The notes under the pieces are model-generated. The model was given only the letters and a program-made list of their open reading frames with translations, was not told where the DNA came from and did no database searches. Source: DATHBD01 sp035296325 (lineage in GTDB: Bacteria > Actinomycetota > Actinomycetes > Mycobacteriales > Micromonosporaceae). Taken from it: DNA of 13,366 nt. The stretch covers positions 1 through 13,366 of the forward strand of contig DATHBD010000076.1 of NCBI GenBank assembly GCA_035296325.1. Direction: 5' to 3'. Position numbers and translations under genes: made by a program. This document shows, one piece after another, positions 6,871 to 13,366 of the stretch; the stretch's first letter is position 1, and each line of letters begins with the position of its first letter.

Positions 6871-7308
6871 ATGATCGGTGACCGATGGGGCGTGACGGAC
6901 AGCGACGTAACACGCTTCTTTCCCTGCGACGACTTCGTCGCTTCACCAGGTTTGGCAGCATGGCGGGGAGTGCGGGTCGAGGCGCCCGCCGCAGCGGTGT
7001 GGCCGTGGGTCGCGCAAGTGAGGCTGGCGCCTTACTCCTACGACTGGATCGACAACCTCGGCCGCCGCTCGCCTCGACAGCTGGTCGGCCTTCCCGAGCC
7101 TCGAGTAGGAGAAGCATTCACCACAGTCGGCGGACGGAGGAGGGGCAGGATCGTCTCGGTCGACCCAGGCAGACAACTGACGGGCACCATCATGGGCGCC
7201 GTTATGTCCTACGTCTTGGTGCGGTTCGGCTGGACCAGCCCGGACGCGCGCATCTTCATGTTGTTGCAGTGCCCGATGACCTTGGGGATGCAGGCGCTGC
7301 CGCTGTAG
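6871..7308 (+). CDS. SRPBCC-family protein, probably C-terminally truncated
   Basis: This 145-aa protein matches the N-terminal two thirds of an actinobacterial SRPBCC (START-like, hydrophobic-cavity) protein. The conserved parts are FFPCDDFVASPG (about 16-27), the first strand AWRGVRVEAPAAAVWPWVAQVR (30-51), and APYSYDWIDNLGRRSPRQL (53-71), the signature of this subgroup, followed by EPRVGEAF and VSVDPGRQLTG. Such proteins bind hydrophobic ligands; this subgroup's function is unknown. Family members run on for about 25-40 residues, usually ending in an M-x-R-K/R-Q-L-x-T-L helix. Here the protein ends MLLQCPMTLGMQALPL at 7308, just 15 bases from the convergent regulator gene, so the C-terminus looks lost or replaced. 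The ATG at 6871 has no clear ribosome site; an upstream ATG is immediately followed by a stop. Confidence 0.6.
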   Translation: MIGDRWGVTDSDVTRFFPCDDFVASPGLAAWRGVRVEAPAAAVWPWVAQVRLAPYSYDWIDNLGRRSPRQLVGLPEPRVGEAFTTVGGRRRGRIVSVDPGRQLTGTIMGAVMSYVLVRFGWTSPDARIFMLLQCPMTLGMQALPL

Positions 7309-7323
7309 GTCAGCCCCGATCTG

Positions 7324-8202
7324 CTATCGCGGCCGCATCGAGGTGTCGCTGCCGACAGTGGTGGCAGCCCAGGAGGCGAGCAGGGTGAGGGCCCGCGCCG
7401 TCGGTGAGGCGGGTTCCGCGGCGTAGATCGTCAGGGTGAGGTCCGGGTCGGCGCGTAGATCCATGCTCTCGTACGCCAGGGTGAGTTCCCCGACGACGTG
7501 GTGGTGGAACTGTTTGGTGCCGGTGCCGTGGGTGCGGACGTTGTGCGCGCCCCAGCGGCGGCGGAAGTCGTCGCTGCGGGTGGACAGCTCACCGACCAGG
7601 TCGTGCAGGCCCTTGTCGTGCGGGTCCTTGCCGGCGGCGGTACGCAGGTTCGCGACGTTCATGTCGGCGGCGAGGTTCCAGTCGGGGTAGAAGCGGCGGG
7701 CGGCGCTGTCGAGGAAGGTGAACCGGCTGAAGTTCGGCGCGCTGGTGGGGTCGGTGTAGACGTCGCTGTACATGGCCCGGCCGAGGTGGTTCGCGGCGAG
7801 CAGGTCCTGCCGGTTGTTGACCACGATCGCCGGGGCGGTGATCGTGTCCAGCGTCCACTGCAGGCCGGGGCGCACGGTCCACTGCTTCGGTCGCGGGCTC
7901 GGCCGCAGGATCGCGTTGCTGCCGTCGGCCTCGTGGGCCAGGCGCAGCAGGTGCGCCCGCTCGGCGTCGTCGAGCTGAAGCGCGCGGGCGAGGGCGTCGA
8001 GCACGCTGGCGGAGACACCGGCCAGCTGCCCGCGTTCGAGTTTGGCGTAGTACTCGACGCTCATGCCGGCCAGCGCGGCGACTTCACTGCGCCGTAGTCC
8101 GGGCACGCGGCGCTGCCCGGCCGTGGGTATGCCGGCCCGATCCGGGGTGATCTTGGCGCGTCGGGTGGTGAGGAACTCGCGCACTTCGACTCGGTTGTCC
8201 AC
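7324..8202 (-). CDS. XRE-family transcriptional regulator with MmyB-like ligand-binding domain
   Basis: This 292-aa DNA-binding protein has an N-terminal Cro/C1-type helix-turn-helix (LRRSEVAALAGMSVEYYAKLERG, residues 36-58). The rest matches the MmyB-like (MLTR) domain (about 105-275), including PRPKQWTVRPGLQWTLDTI, VVNNRQDLLAANHLGRAMYSD, RRWGAHNVRTHGTGTKQFHHHVVGELTLAYE and DLTLTIYAAEP. MLTR is a PAS-like pocket proposed to bind fatty-acyl or other hydrophobic ligands. The GTG at 8202 is chosen because VDNRVEVREFLTTRRA matches the usual MDNRxEVREFLxSRRA start of the family. The frame opens further upstream, but that part is not conserved-looking. It is divergent from the exporter gene, with about 100 bases between, so it probably controls the exporter and itself. 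An upstream TAGCGT fits a leaderless promoter. Confidence 0.9.
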   Translation of the reverse strand: MDNRVEVREFLTTRRAKITPDRAGIPTAGQRRVPGLRRSEVAALAGMSVEYYAKLERGQLAGVSASVLDALARALQLDDAERAHLLRLAHEADGSNAILRPSPRPKQWTVRPGLQWTLDTITAPAIVVNNRQDLLAANHLGRAMYSDVYTDPTSAPNFSRFTFLDSAARRFYPDWNLAADMNVANLRTAAGKDPHDKGLHDLVGELSTRSDDFRRRWGAHNVRTHGTGTKQFHHHVVGELTLAYESMDLRADPDLTLTIYAAEPASPTARALTLLASWAATTVGSDTSMRPR

Positions 8203-8209
8203 GACATCG

Positions 8210-8215
8210 ACGCTA
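8210..8215 (-). promoter_or_regulatory. candidate -10 element for a leaderless regulator transcript
   Basis: On the minus strand TAGCGT (matching TAnnnT) ends 7 bases before the GTG start at 8202, and no Shine-Dalgarno sequence is present. This spacing is typical of leaderless actinobacterial mRNAs. A clear -35 box is not visible. Confidence 0.35.
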
Positions 8216-8303
8216 CGGGGCGCGACGGTGACCTGCGATGCACTGCTGGTACACCCATCGTCAGGGACTTCTCCGCAGGCGCCGTACCCGGTGTGGTTGA
8301 TGC

Positions 8304-9611
8304 ATGAGCGCAGCACCAGCCACCCGAGACCGTCAGATGTCTGCGCGCGCTGACGTCGAGGGCACGGACATCGCCCCGGACCGGGCACGCCATCGGGCCC
8401 GCATCACCTCAGCACTGGTCGCGACCGTGGTGTTGCTGACCGCGATCGCTCCGCTGGCCACCGACATGTACGTGCCGGCGTTCCCCCGCGTCGCCGGTGA
8501 CCTGTCGGCGACCGCCACCCAGGTCCAGCTGACCTTGACCACGTTCTTCGTCGGCATGGCACTCGGGCAACTCATCGGTGGTCCGGTGTCGGACCAGCGG
8601 GGACGGCGTCGGCCGTTGATCGCCGCGATCGTGCTGATGAGTGTCGCGTCGGTGGTGTGCGCCTTCACCCCATCCATCGCCGTGATGATGGTGGCCCGGT
8701 TCGCGCAGGGGTTCGCCGGCGGCTGGGCGATGGTGATCGGCAGAGCAGTGATCATCGACCTTGCTACCGGTGCCCGGCTGGTCCGGCTGCTGAACGTGAT
8801 CGCCGGGGTCGGCGGTATCGCCCCGATCGTCGGTCCGCTGCTCGGCGCGGTCATCCTGCAGCTATCACACTGGCGGGTGTCGTTCTGGGTCGTCGCCGCC
8901 ATGGGCGCGGCGATGACGCTGGCGGTGCTCCTCGCCGTGCCGGAGTCCCTGCCGCCCGAATACCGCCACGGTGGCGGACTGCGAGCGTTCGCGGTCGCCG
9001 GACGCCAGGTCCTGGCCAACCGCCGCTACGTCGGGTACCTGCTGGTCAGCGGCTCTGCGATGGGGGCGCTGTTCGCCTACGTCGCCACGTCGGCGTTCGT
9101 GCTGCAGTCGATGAACGGGATGTCGCCGATCGCGTACTCGCTCGACTTCGCCGCGAACGCCGCCGGCATGACCGTGGCCGCGCTGGTCGCCGCCCGGTTG
9201 GCCGGGCAGATCGCCACCCGCAAAGTCATCCTCGTCGGGCAGGTCGCCGCCCTCGCCGCGGGTGTGGCCATGCTCATCGGTGCGCTGTGGTTCGGCACAC
9301 CACTACTACTGGCGGTGGTGTGCTTCTTCGTGCTGATGACCGCGCAGGGCCTGATCGGCCCCAACGGCGGTGCGCTGGCCGCCGCGGAGGTGCCGCAGCA
9401 TCCCGGCACCGGCTCGGCGATCCTCGGGTTCGTGCAGTGGGTCGCCGCCGCCACCATCGCCCCGATCGCCGGGCTTGGCGGCGAGCACACCGCGGTGCCC
9501 ATGGCACTGCTCATGACCGGCGGCGCAGCCCTGTCCATGATCGGCCTACTCGTGCTCGCCCGCCCAGGAACACCGACGGCGAGCGGCGCACGTACGACCA
9601 CATCTTCCTGA
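8304..9611 (+). CDS. MFS exporter, Bcr/CflA drug-resistance type
   Basis: This 435-aa major-facilitator transporter has about 12 hydrophobic segments, consistent with the 12-TM proton-driven Bcr/CflA drug efflux group. After a polar N-terminus (1-33) comes TM1 with LATDMYVPAFP (residues 51-61), the D-M-Y-L/V-P-A motif typical of this group. Motif A follows TM2 (GPVSDQRGRRRP, 93-104), and the antiporter motif C in TM5 (GVGGIAPIVGPLLGA, 168-182). RAVIIDL (147-153) fits the R-D region of TM4. It exports an unknown small molecule across the inner membrane. The start is uncertain: the ATG at 8304 has no clear ribosome site, and a second ATG at 8337 would remove 11 residues. It is divergent from the XRE regulator, the probable controller. 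The exported-enzyme genes follow after about 235 bases and may have their own promoter. Confidence 0.9.
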   Translation: MSAAPATRDRQMSARADVEGTDIAPDRARHRARITSALVATVVLLTAIAPLATDMYVPAFPRVAGDLSATATQVQLTLTTFFVGMALGQLIGGPVSDQRGRRRPLIAAIVLMSVASVVCAFTPSIAVMMVARFAQGFAGGWAMVIGRAVIIDLATGARLVRLLNVIAGVGGIAPIVGPLLGAVILQLSHWRVSFWVVAAMGAAMTLAVLLAVPESLPPEYRHGGGLRAFAVAGRQVLANRRYVGYLLVSGSAMGALFAYVATSAFVLQSMNGMSPIAYSLDFAANAAGMTVAALVAARLAGQIATRKVILVGQVAALAAGVAMLIGALWFGTPLLLAVVCFFVLMTAQGLIGPNGGALAAAEVPQHPGTGSAILGFVQWVAAATIAPIAGLGGEHTAVPMALLMTGGAALSMIGLLVLARPGTPTASGARTTTSS

Positions 9612-9625
9612 CACCAAACATCTAC

Positions 9626-9643
9626 CGCCCGTGCTGCTGGGCG
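9626..9643 (+). terminator. weak hairpin after the exporter gene
   Basis: CGCCC (9626-9630) pairs with GGGCG (9639-9643) across an 8-base loop, 15 bases after the stop at 9611. Short and without a T tract. The gap to 9845 also holds a TTGACA at 9791-9796 that could be a -35 box for the next operon, but no good -10 is seen. Confidence 0.25.
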
Positions 9644-9845
9644 CGGACGTCAAGGCACGCAGCGGGATCAGCGTTGCCGAATGATGACGCTTCCACCGGC
9701 CCTCCCAGCCGAGCAGCACCCGGGCAAGCGCATGGCCACACCGGTCACCAGAGCCAGCTTCCATAAACCACGTCACTGCAGCTCAGAGGATTGACACGGC
9801 GCGGTGTCCGCGCCCTTCCCACCAATCGAATGTGAGGTTCATTCC

Positions 9846-10970
9846 ATGGAACGTCGCAGTTTGCTCGGACTGATCGCGGCCACCGGCGCCGCCTCATCCT
9901 TCACGGCTCTGCCCGCCTTCGGCGCGGAGCCCGCCCGCGCCGCGGTCGCCACCGGACAGGGCAGGGCCACGGCCCAGGGCGGCTACACCTTCGCGCTGGA
10001 CAGCAGCGTCAGGCGGACCTCGGTGCGTTTCACCAACCGCTACGGCATCACCGTCGCCGGTGACCTTCACGTGCCGAAGAACGCCCGGGGCAAGCTGCCC
10101 GCCCTGGTGGTCAGTGGCCCGTTCGGTGCGGTCAAGGAACAGTCGTCGGGGCTCTACGCGAACGAGTTCGCGCGCCGCGGCTACGTCGCCCTCGCCTTCG
10201 ACCCCTCCTTCACCGGAGAAAGCGGCGGCCGGGTACGCGACGTGGCCTCGCCCGACATCTACACCGAGGACTACAGCGCCGCCGTCGACTTCCTCGGCCT
10301 GCAGCCGATCGTCGACCGCGAGCGGATCGGCGCGCAGGCCATCTGCGGCCTGAGCGGTATGGCCCTCACCGCAGCGGCCGCCGACAGCCGGATCAAGGCG
10401 GTCGCCGCGACCTCGATGTACGACATGTCGCGCAGCATGTCCCGCGGCCACGAGGACTACTACACGCCTGAACAGCGCCGCAAGGTCGTGGACCACCTCA
10501 GCCGGCAACGCTGGATCGACGCCCAGAACGGCATCTACGCGCGGCTCTCCCACGAGGTCCCGTTCGACAACAACGGCGACGTCGCCCCCTCGAACCGCGT
10601 CCTGCCCAAGACCCTCCCGGCGAACGCAGACCCGGTCACGGCGAGTTTCTCCGACTACTACCGCACCGAGCGCGGCTACCACCCCCGCTCCATCAACTCC
10701 AACACCGCATGGACCGCGACCACGCCGATGTCGTTCTTCGCCTTCCCGCTGATGACCAACATCGACATGCTGGCGCCCCGCAAGGCCCTGCTGGTGGCCG
10801 GCGCCGACGCGCACTCCCGCTACTACTCCGAGGACGTCCAGGCGAAGGCCCCCGGCACCGTCGACCTCCTGATCGTCCCGGGCGCGGATCACGTCGACCT
10901 GTACGACCGCAAGGACCTCATCCCCTTCACCACGCTCGACGAGTTCTTCACCAAGAACCTCTCGAGGTAA
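9846..10970 (+). CDS. exported alpha/beta hydrolase (YcjY / dienelactone-hydrolase-like)
   Basis: This 374-aa protein starts with an export signal, MERRSLLGLIAATGAASS to about GAEPARAA; the RRSLLG run suggests a Tat signal. The mature part has the alpha/beta hydrolase core: LPALVVSGPFGAVKEQ (strand plus oxyanion region), GYVALAFDPSFTGESGG, and the nucleophile elbow AICGLSGMA. The elbow holds both Cys167 and Ser170; the related family sequence GICGSGG puts Cys at the same place as here. The acid is probably Asp321 in VAGADAHSR and the base His349 in GADHVDLYD. It probably cleaves an ester or amide outside the membrane; the substrate is unknown. The ATG at 9846 is preferred over one at 9804 because it sits 8 bases after GTGAGG and directly before the signal. 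It probably forms an operon with the cupin-decarboxylase gene 51 bases downstream. Confidence 0.85.
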   Translation: MERRSLLGLIAATGAASSFTALPAFGAEPARAAVATGQGRATAQGGYTFALDSSVRRTSVRFTNRYGITVAGDLHVPKNARGKLPALVVSGPFGAVKEQSSGLYANEFARRGYVALAFDPSFTGESGGRVRDVASPDIYTEDYSAAVDFLGLQPIVDRERIGAQAICGLSGMALTAAAADSRIKAVAATSMYDMSRSMSRGHEDYYTPEQRRKVVDHLSRQRWIDAQNGIYARLSHEVPFDNNGDVAPSNRVLPKTLPANADPVTASFSDYYRTERGYHPRSINSNTAWTATTPMSFFAFPLMTNIDMLAPRKALLVAGADAHSRYYSEDVQAKAPGTVDLLIVPGADHVDLYDRKDLIPFTTLDEFFTKNLSR

Positions 10971-11021
10971 CGCACCGGCTCGCCGGAAGGCACATCCGCC
11001 CAATCGCTTTGGAGGCAACCG

Positions 11022-12164
11022 ATGAGACGAGCACTCGCAGCACTTGCCCTGCCGCTCCTGGTCCTGGGCGCCACCCCGGCAGCCGCCGCGGACAGAGAAG
11101 ACCGGAAGAAGAAGCAGACGATCACCCGCAGCCAGGACCAGACCACCACCACGGGTCCACCGGAGAACTTCACCGGTGAGGTACGCGTCGACACACTGTT
11201 CGCCGCCGACGCGACCGCGCCGTACTCGGGCGCGTACGTGACGTTCCAGCCCGGGGCACGCTCGGCGTGGCACACGCACCCGGCCGGGCAACGGCTGGTC
11301 GTGACCGAGGGCGTGGGCCGCACCCAGCAATGGGGCGGCCCGCTGCAGGAGATCCGCGCCAGCGACGTCGTGTGGTGCCCGCCCGGCGTCAAACACTGGC
11401 ACGGCGCGGCCCCGGACAGCGTCATGACGCACATGGCCCTGACGGGGGTACGGGACGGGCAGAACGCGACCTGGCTGGAGCACGTGTCCGACCAGCAGTA
11501 CAACGGGCAGGTGGCCGGCGACCAGGAGCAGGTCGGGGAGCTGAGCGAACAACACGCCGCGGTGGCCATGATCGGCGCGTTCACCGCCGGCGGTGACCTG
11601 CCCCGGCTGACGACGGCGCTGAACAAGGGCCTGGACGCCGGTGTGACGGTCAACCAAGTCACGGAGGTGCTGGTGCAGATGTACGCCTACGCCGGCTTCC
11701 CCCGCAGCCTCAACGCCATCGGCACGTTCATGACCGTGCTCGAGCAGCGCGAGGACAAGGGCATCAAGGACAAGACCGGTCCAGAGCCGAGCCCGCTGCC
11801 CGAGGGTACGAACATCCTGGAGCTCGGCACCGCTAACCAGACCGAGTTGACCGGAGCCCCGGTCACCGGCCCGATGTTCGACTTCGCACCGGCGATCGGC
11901 GAGTTCCTCAAGACACACCTGTTCGGCGACATCTTCAGCCGCGACAATCTCGACTGGCGCAGCCGTGAAGTGGCTACCATCGCCGGACTGGCCACGCTGA
12001 AAGGCACGGAATCACAGTTGCGGTCGCACTTCGCCATCGGGCTCAACACTGGCCTGACCGAAGGCCAGCTGCGTGGTCTGGTGCAGGTTCTGCGCAACGA
12101 AGTGGGTTCCCGGCAGGCCGACAACGCCGGCCGGATCCTCGACGAGGCTCTCCGCGACCGTTGA
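11022..12164 (+). CDS. exported cupin / carboxymuconolactone decarboxylase fusion protein
   Basis: This 380-aa exported protein has a Sec-type signal peptide (MRRALAALALPLLVLGATPA, cleavage near AAA-D24). Next is a cupin domain (about 50-143): GAYVTFQPGARSAWHTHPAG with metal ligands His84 and His86, probably Gln90, then SDVVWCPPGVKHWHGAAPDS with His125 and His127. Two CMD-like modules follow: one around 175-245 (DAGVTVNQVTEVLVQMYAYA, GFPRSLNAIGTF) and one around 285-375 (SREVATIAGLATLKGTESQL, RSHFAIGLNTGLTEGQLRGL). The CxxC of AhpD-type members is absent, so it is not a peroxidatic enzyme. The cupin plus CMD order is a known arrangement; the reaction of this type is not established. GGAGG at 11011-11015 sets the ATG. 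It follows the hydrolase by 51 bases and is closed by a hairpin at 12172. Confidence 0.85.
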   Translation: MRRALAALALPLLVLGATPAAAADREDRKKKQTITRSQDQTTTTGPPENFTGEVRVDTLFAADATAPYSGAYVTFQPGARSAWHTHPAGQRLVVTEGVGRTQQWGGPLQEIRASDVVWCPPGVKHWHGAAPDSVMTHMALTGVRDGQNATWLEHVSDQQYNGQVAGDQEQVGELSEQHAAVAMIGAFTAGGDLPRLTTALNKGLDAGVTVNQVTEVLVQMYAYAGFPRSLNAIGTFMTVLEQREDKGIKDKTGPEPSPLPEGTNILELGTANQTELTGAPVTGPMFDFAPAIGEFLKTHLFGDIFSRDNLDWRSREVATIAGLATLKGTESQLRSHFAIGLNTGLTEGQLRGLVQVLRNEVGSRQADNAGRILDEALRDR

Positions 12165-12171
12165 TCGGGCA

Positions 12172-12206
12172 CGGTGGCCCGGGTGCCGTGGGCGCTCGGG
12201 CCACCG
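12172..12206 (+). terminator. strong hairpin terminator after the exported-enzyme operon
   Basis: CGGTGGCCCG (12172-12181) is an exact reverse complement of CGGGCCACCG (12197-12206), giving a perfect 10-bp GC-rich stem with a 15-base loop. It starts 8 bases after the stop at 12164. No T tract follows, as is usual in actinomycetes. Confidence 0.6.
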
Positions 12207-12257
12207 CCCGGATCGCGACCTCGTGACGTGAACGCCGGTGGACCTACCGACCACTGC

Positions 12258-12632
12258 TCACCGACTCCCTCCGAGCGCCAGCCGGCTGCTCATGTCGAGC
12301 TTGACCTCGCCATACGGGGCCACATGCGTCCAGAACAGCGGGGTCAGGCCGCGCCTGTCGGCGTCGGTGAGCTGCGCCGGCCACTCCTCGTCGACGAGGA
12401 CGTCCTGGACCATGAGGGTGTTGACGTAGACCAGGGCGGCCTGCAGCACGCGTAGGCACAGCACGGACAGTTCCTGCTCGTCGCGGCGGTTGGTGGCGAT
12501 GTCGCCGCCCTTGCCGAAGAAGATCACGCTGTTGCCCCGGTTCCACGACTCCACAACGGTGAGGCCTTCGTTGATCTCGCGCTGCAGGTCCCGATCACGC
12601 AGGTAACGGGCGATTCTGTGTAATCTGATCTG
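12258..12632 (-). pseudogene. C-terminal remnant of a Tn3-family transposase
   Basis: The 124-codon open frame closely matches the last part of Tn3-family transposases (about 1000 aa in full). It reads HRIARYLRDRDLQREINEGL, then VVESWNRGNSVIFFGKGGDI (the N-FxFFGKGGD block), ATNRRDEQELSVLCLRVLQA, ALVYVNTLMVQDVL and RRGLTPLFWTHVAPYGEVKL. The frame meets a TGA stop at 12635-12633, directly before the similarity begins, so the rest, with most of the DDE catalytic residues, is gone. The ATG at 12554 is internal and not a true start. I see no 38-bp terminal inverted repeat nearby. It is inactive, a scar of a past transposon. Identification is strong. Confidence 0.88.
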
Positions 12633-12746
12633 TCAAGCTCTTCGGGCAATAACCGGCCAAGTGGTTGCGCGGCGTCCGACGCGCCGCCGACTACGCAGCG
12701 TCGCGGAGTTGAGCTCCAACCGAGCGAACTGCCCCCGGCCAGCGCG

Positions 12747-12764
12747 CGGATCGCGGCAGATCCG
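12747..12764. repeat. inverted repeat ahead of the DUF6188-like gene
   Basis: CGGATC (12747-12752) and GATCCG (12759-12764) are exact complements spaced by six bases, about 65 bases before the start at 12830. This is operator-like spacing. A second short GC stem lies at 12669-12687. Nothing else is seen between 12633 and 12829. Confidence 0.3.
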
Positions 12765-12829
12765 GAGGCGGCCCACCGTGGATGGGACTTCACAGCGTTT
12801 GATCTACCCACAGAAGGCATGATCGGCTA

Positions 12830-13246
12830 GTGCCTCCAGCGCTTGAAGACGTCGAGCTGACCAACCGGCTGCTACATGTTGTCGCCGGGTACCGGCTACT
12901 GGCCTTCCGCATGGGTGGAGGTGTACGTCTGGAGTTCGACGACGATGCCTTTCATGAGCTCACGATCGAAGGCTCGCTGCGAGTCGTCCTTGCTGACGGT
13001 TCCGAACGGCATGGCGACCCCACCAGTCTCGACGTGGCCGAACAGCTCATGCAGTTGCTGAACACCCCAGTCACGGCGGCGGTTGTCGATCCACGCGGCA
13101 CGTTGACGATTGCCTTCGGCAGCGCCTACCTCGTGGTGCCGCACGACGAGATGTACGAAGCCTGGCAGATGCGCTCCGATGAAGGGCTCCTGATTGTGAG
13201 CACGCCTGGCGGCGATCTCGCGATCCGGAACGTGTCAAGGGATTGA
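12830..13246 (+). CDS. DUF6188-like conserved hypothetical protein
   Basis: This 138-aa soluble protein is mostly beta-strand. The pattern fits actinobacterial DUF6188-type proteins: RLLAFRMGGGVRLEFDDDAF (about 22-41), an IEG strand (46-48), a GDPTSLDVAEQLMQLLNTPV segment (62-81), VDPRGTLTIAFGSAYLVVP (86-104), and the closing DEMYEAWQM ... GGDLAIRN (about 106-134), where YEAW followed by PGG-LA is the most family-like part. Function is unknown, and there is no signal, membrane segment or catalytic motif. The GTG at 12830 is weakly supported: GAAGG lies about 13 bases upstream and the gene might start a few codons later. It sits between the Tn3 relic and the IS3-type transposase end, so it may be passenger DNA. 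Confidence 0.6.
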   Translation: MPPALEDVELTNRLLHVVAGYRLLAFRMGGGVRLEFDDDAFHELTIEGSLRVVLADGSERHGDPTSLDVAEQLMQLLNTPVTAAVVDPRGTLTIAFGSAYLVVPHDEMYEAWQMRSDEGLLIVSTPGGDLAIRNVSRD

Positions 13247-13258
13247 GGCCAGTGGGAG

Positions 13259-13366
13259 TTACGCGGCTTGCGGTTCCGGGTCCGGCTTGTTGATCCAGAC
13301 CTGTTCGGGCAGGTCGAGGATCTTGGGCAGGAGCCGGGTCGTGCTGAACCGTTCCGGGTGTGCCGT
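13259..13366 (-). mobile_element. C-terminal end of an IS3-type transposase, partial at the window edge
   Basis: The minus-strand frame is open from the window edge to a TAA at 13261-13259 and gives 35 residues. HPERFSTTRLLPKILDLPEQ followed by VWINKPDPE matches the C-terminal tail of actinobacterial IS3-family integrase-core transposases, which typically read ANPxRF...PPxLPxxVWINKP. The catalytic core lies beyond the window, so I cannot tell whether the element is intact. Confidence 0.65.

Noticed and set aside
8657..9766. 369-codon plus-strand frame
   Set aside because: Arg-rich shadow frame within the exporter gene.
9894..11918. 674-codon minus-strand frame
   Set aside because: It is antisense to the hydrolase and cupin-CMD genes, which have clear domains, signal peptides and ribosome sites. 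Long antisense frames are expected in GC-rich DNA.
1..13366. CRISPR array, tRNA or rRNA genes
   Set aside because: No regularly spaced repeats and no recognisable tRNA or rRNA sequence on either strand by eye.

Overview
The window looks like chromosomal accessory DNA from a high-GC actinomycete. GC is strong at third codon positions, GTG starts are frequent, intergenic DNA is GC-rich, and the gene families are actinobacterial: an XRE/MmyB-like regulator, a DUF6188-like protein, and a PAS-GAF histidine kinase. I cannot fix the genus; a Micromonospora/Actinoplanes/Streptomyces-type organism is an inference.

Layout. The ends carry decayed mobile elements: an IS110-type transposase C-terminus on the left (141-419), and on the right a Tn3-family transposase C-terminus (12258-12632) and the last 35 codons of an IS3-type transposase running off the edge (13259-13366). 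Inside, left to right: an AlkD-like DNA alkylation repair protein (641-1258); a frameshifted relic of a small conserved protein (minus, about 1406-1602); a minus-strand pair of an orphan PAS-GAF histidine kinase (2007-3620) and a 91-aa Cys-containing protein (1684-1959); a minus-strand pair of a small membrane protein (4574-5029) and a flavodoxin-fold protein (3937-4545); a divergent chloramphenicol-phosphotransferase-like kinase (5268-5864); a convergent Sel1/TPR-like repeat protein (5910-6494); a C-terminally odd SRPBCC protein (6871-7308); a divergent pair of an XRE/MmyB-like regulator (7324-8202) and a Bcr/CflA-type MFS exporter (8304-9611); a probable two-gene operon of an exported alpha/beta hydrolase (9846-10970) and an exported cupin-carboxymuconolactone-decarboxylase fusion (11022-12164), closed by a strong hairpin; and a DUF6188-like protein (12830-13246).

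How the genes may work together. The clearest functional block is 7324-12206. A ligand-sensing regulator lies divergent to a drug-type exporter, followed by two exported enzymes that probably act on small molecules outside the membrane. This suggests a small-molecule response/detoxification module, but no substrate can be read from the sequence. The histidine kinase has no response regulator next to it. No complete insertion sequence, tRNA, rRNA or CRISPR array was seen. I see no single clearly new system; the best leads are the kinase/small-Cys-protein pair, the exporter plus exported-enzyme block, and the membrane-protein/flavodoxin pair.
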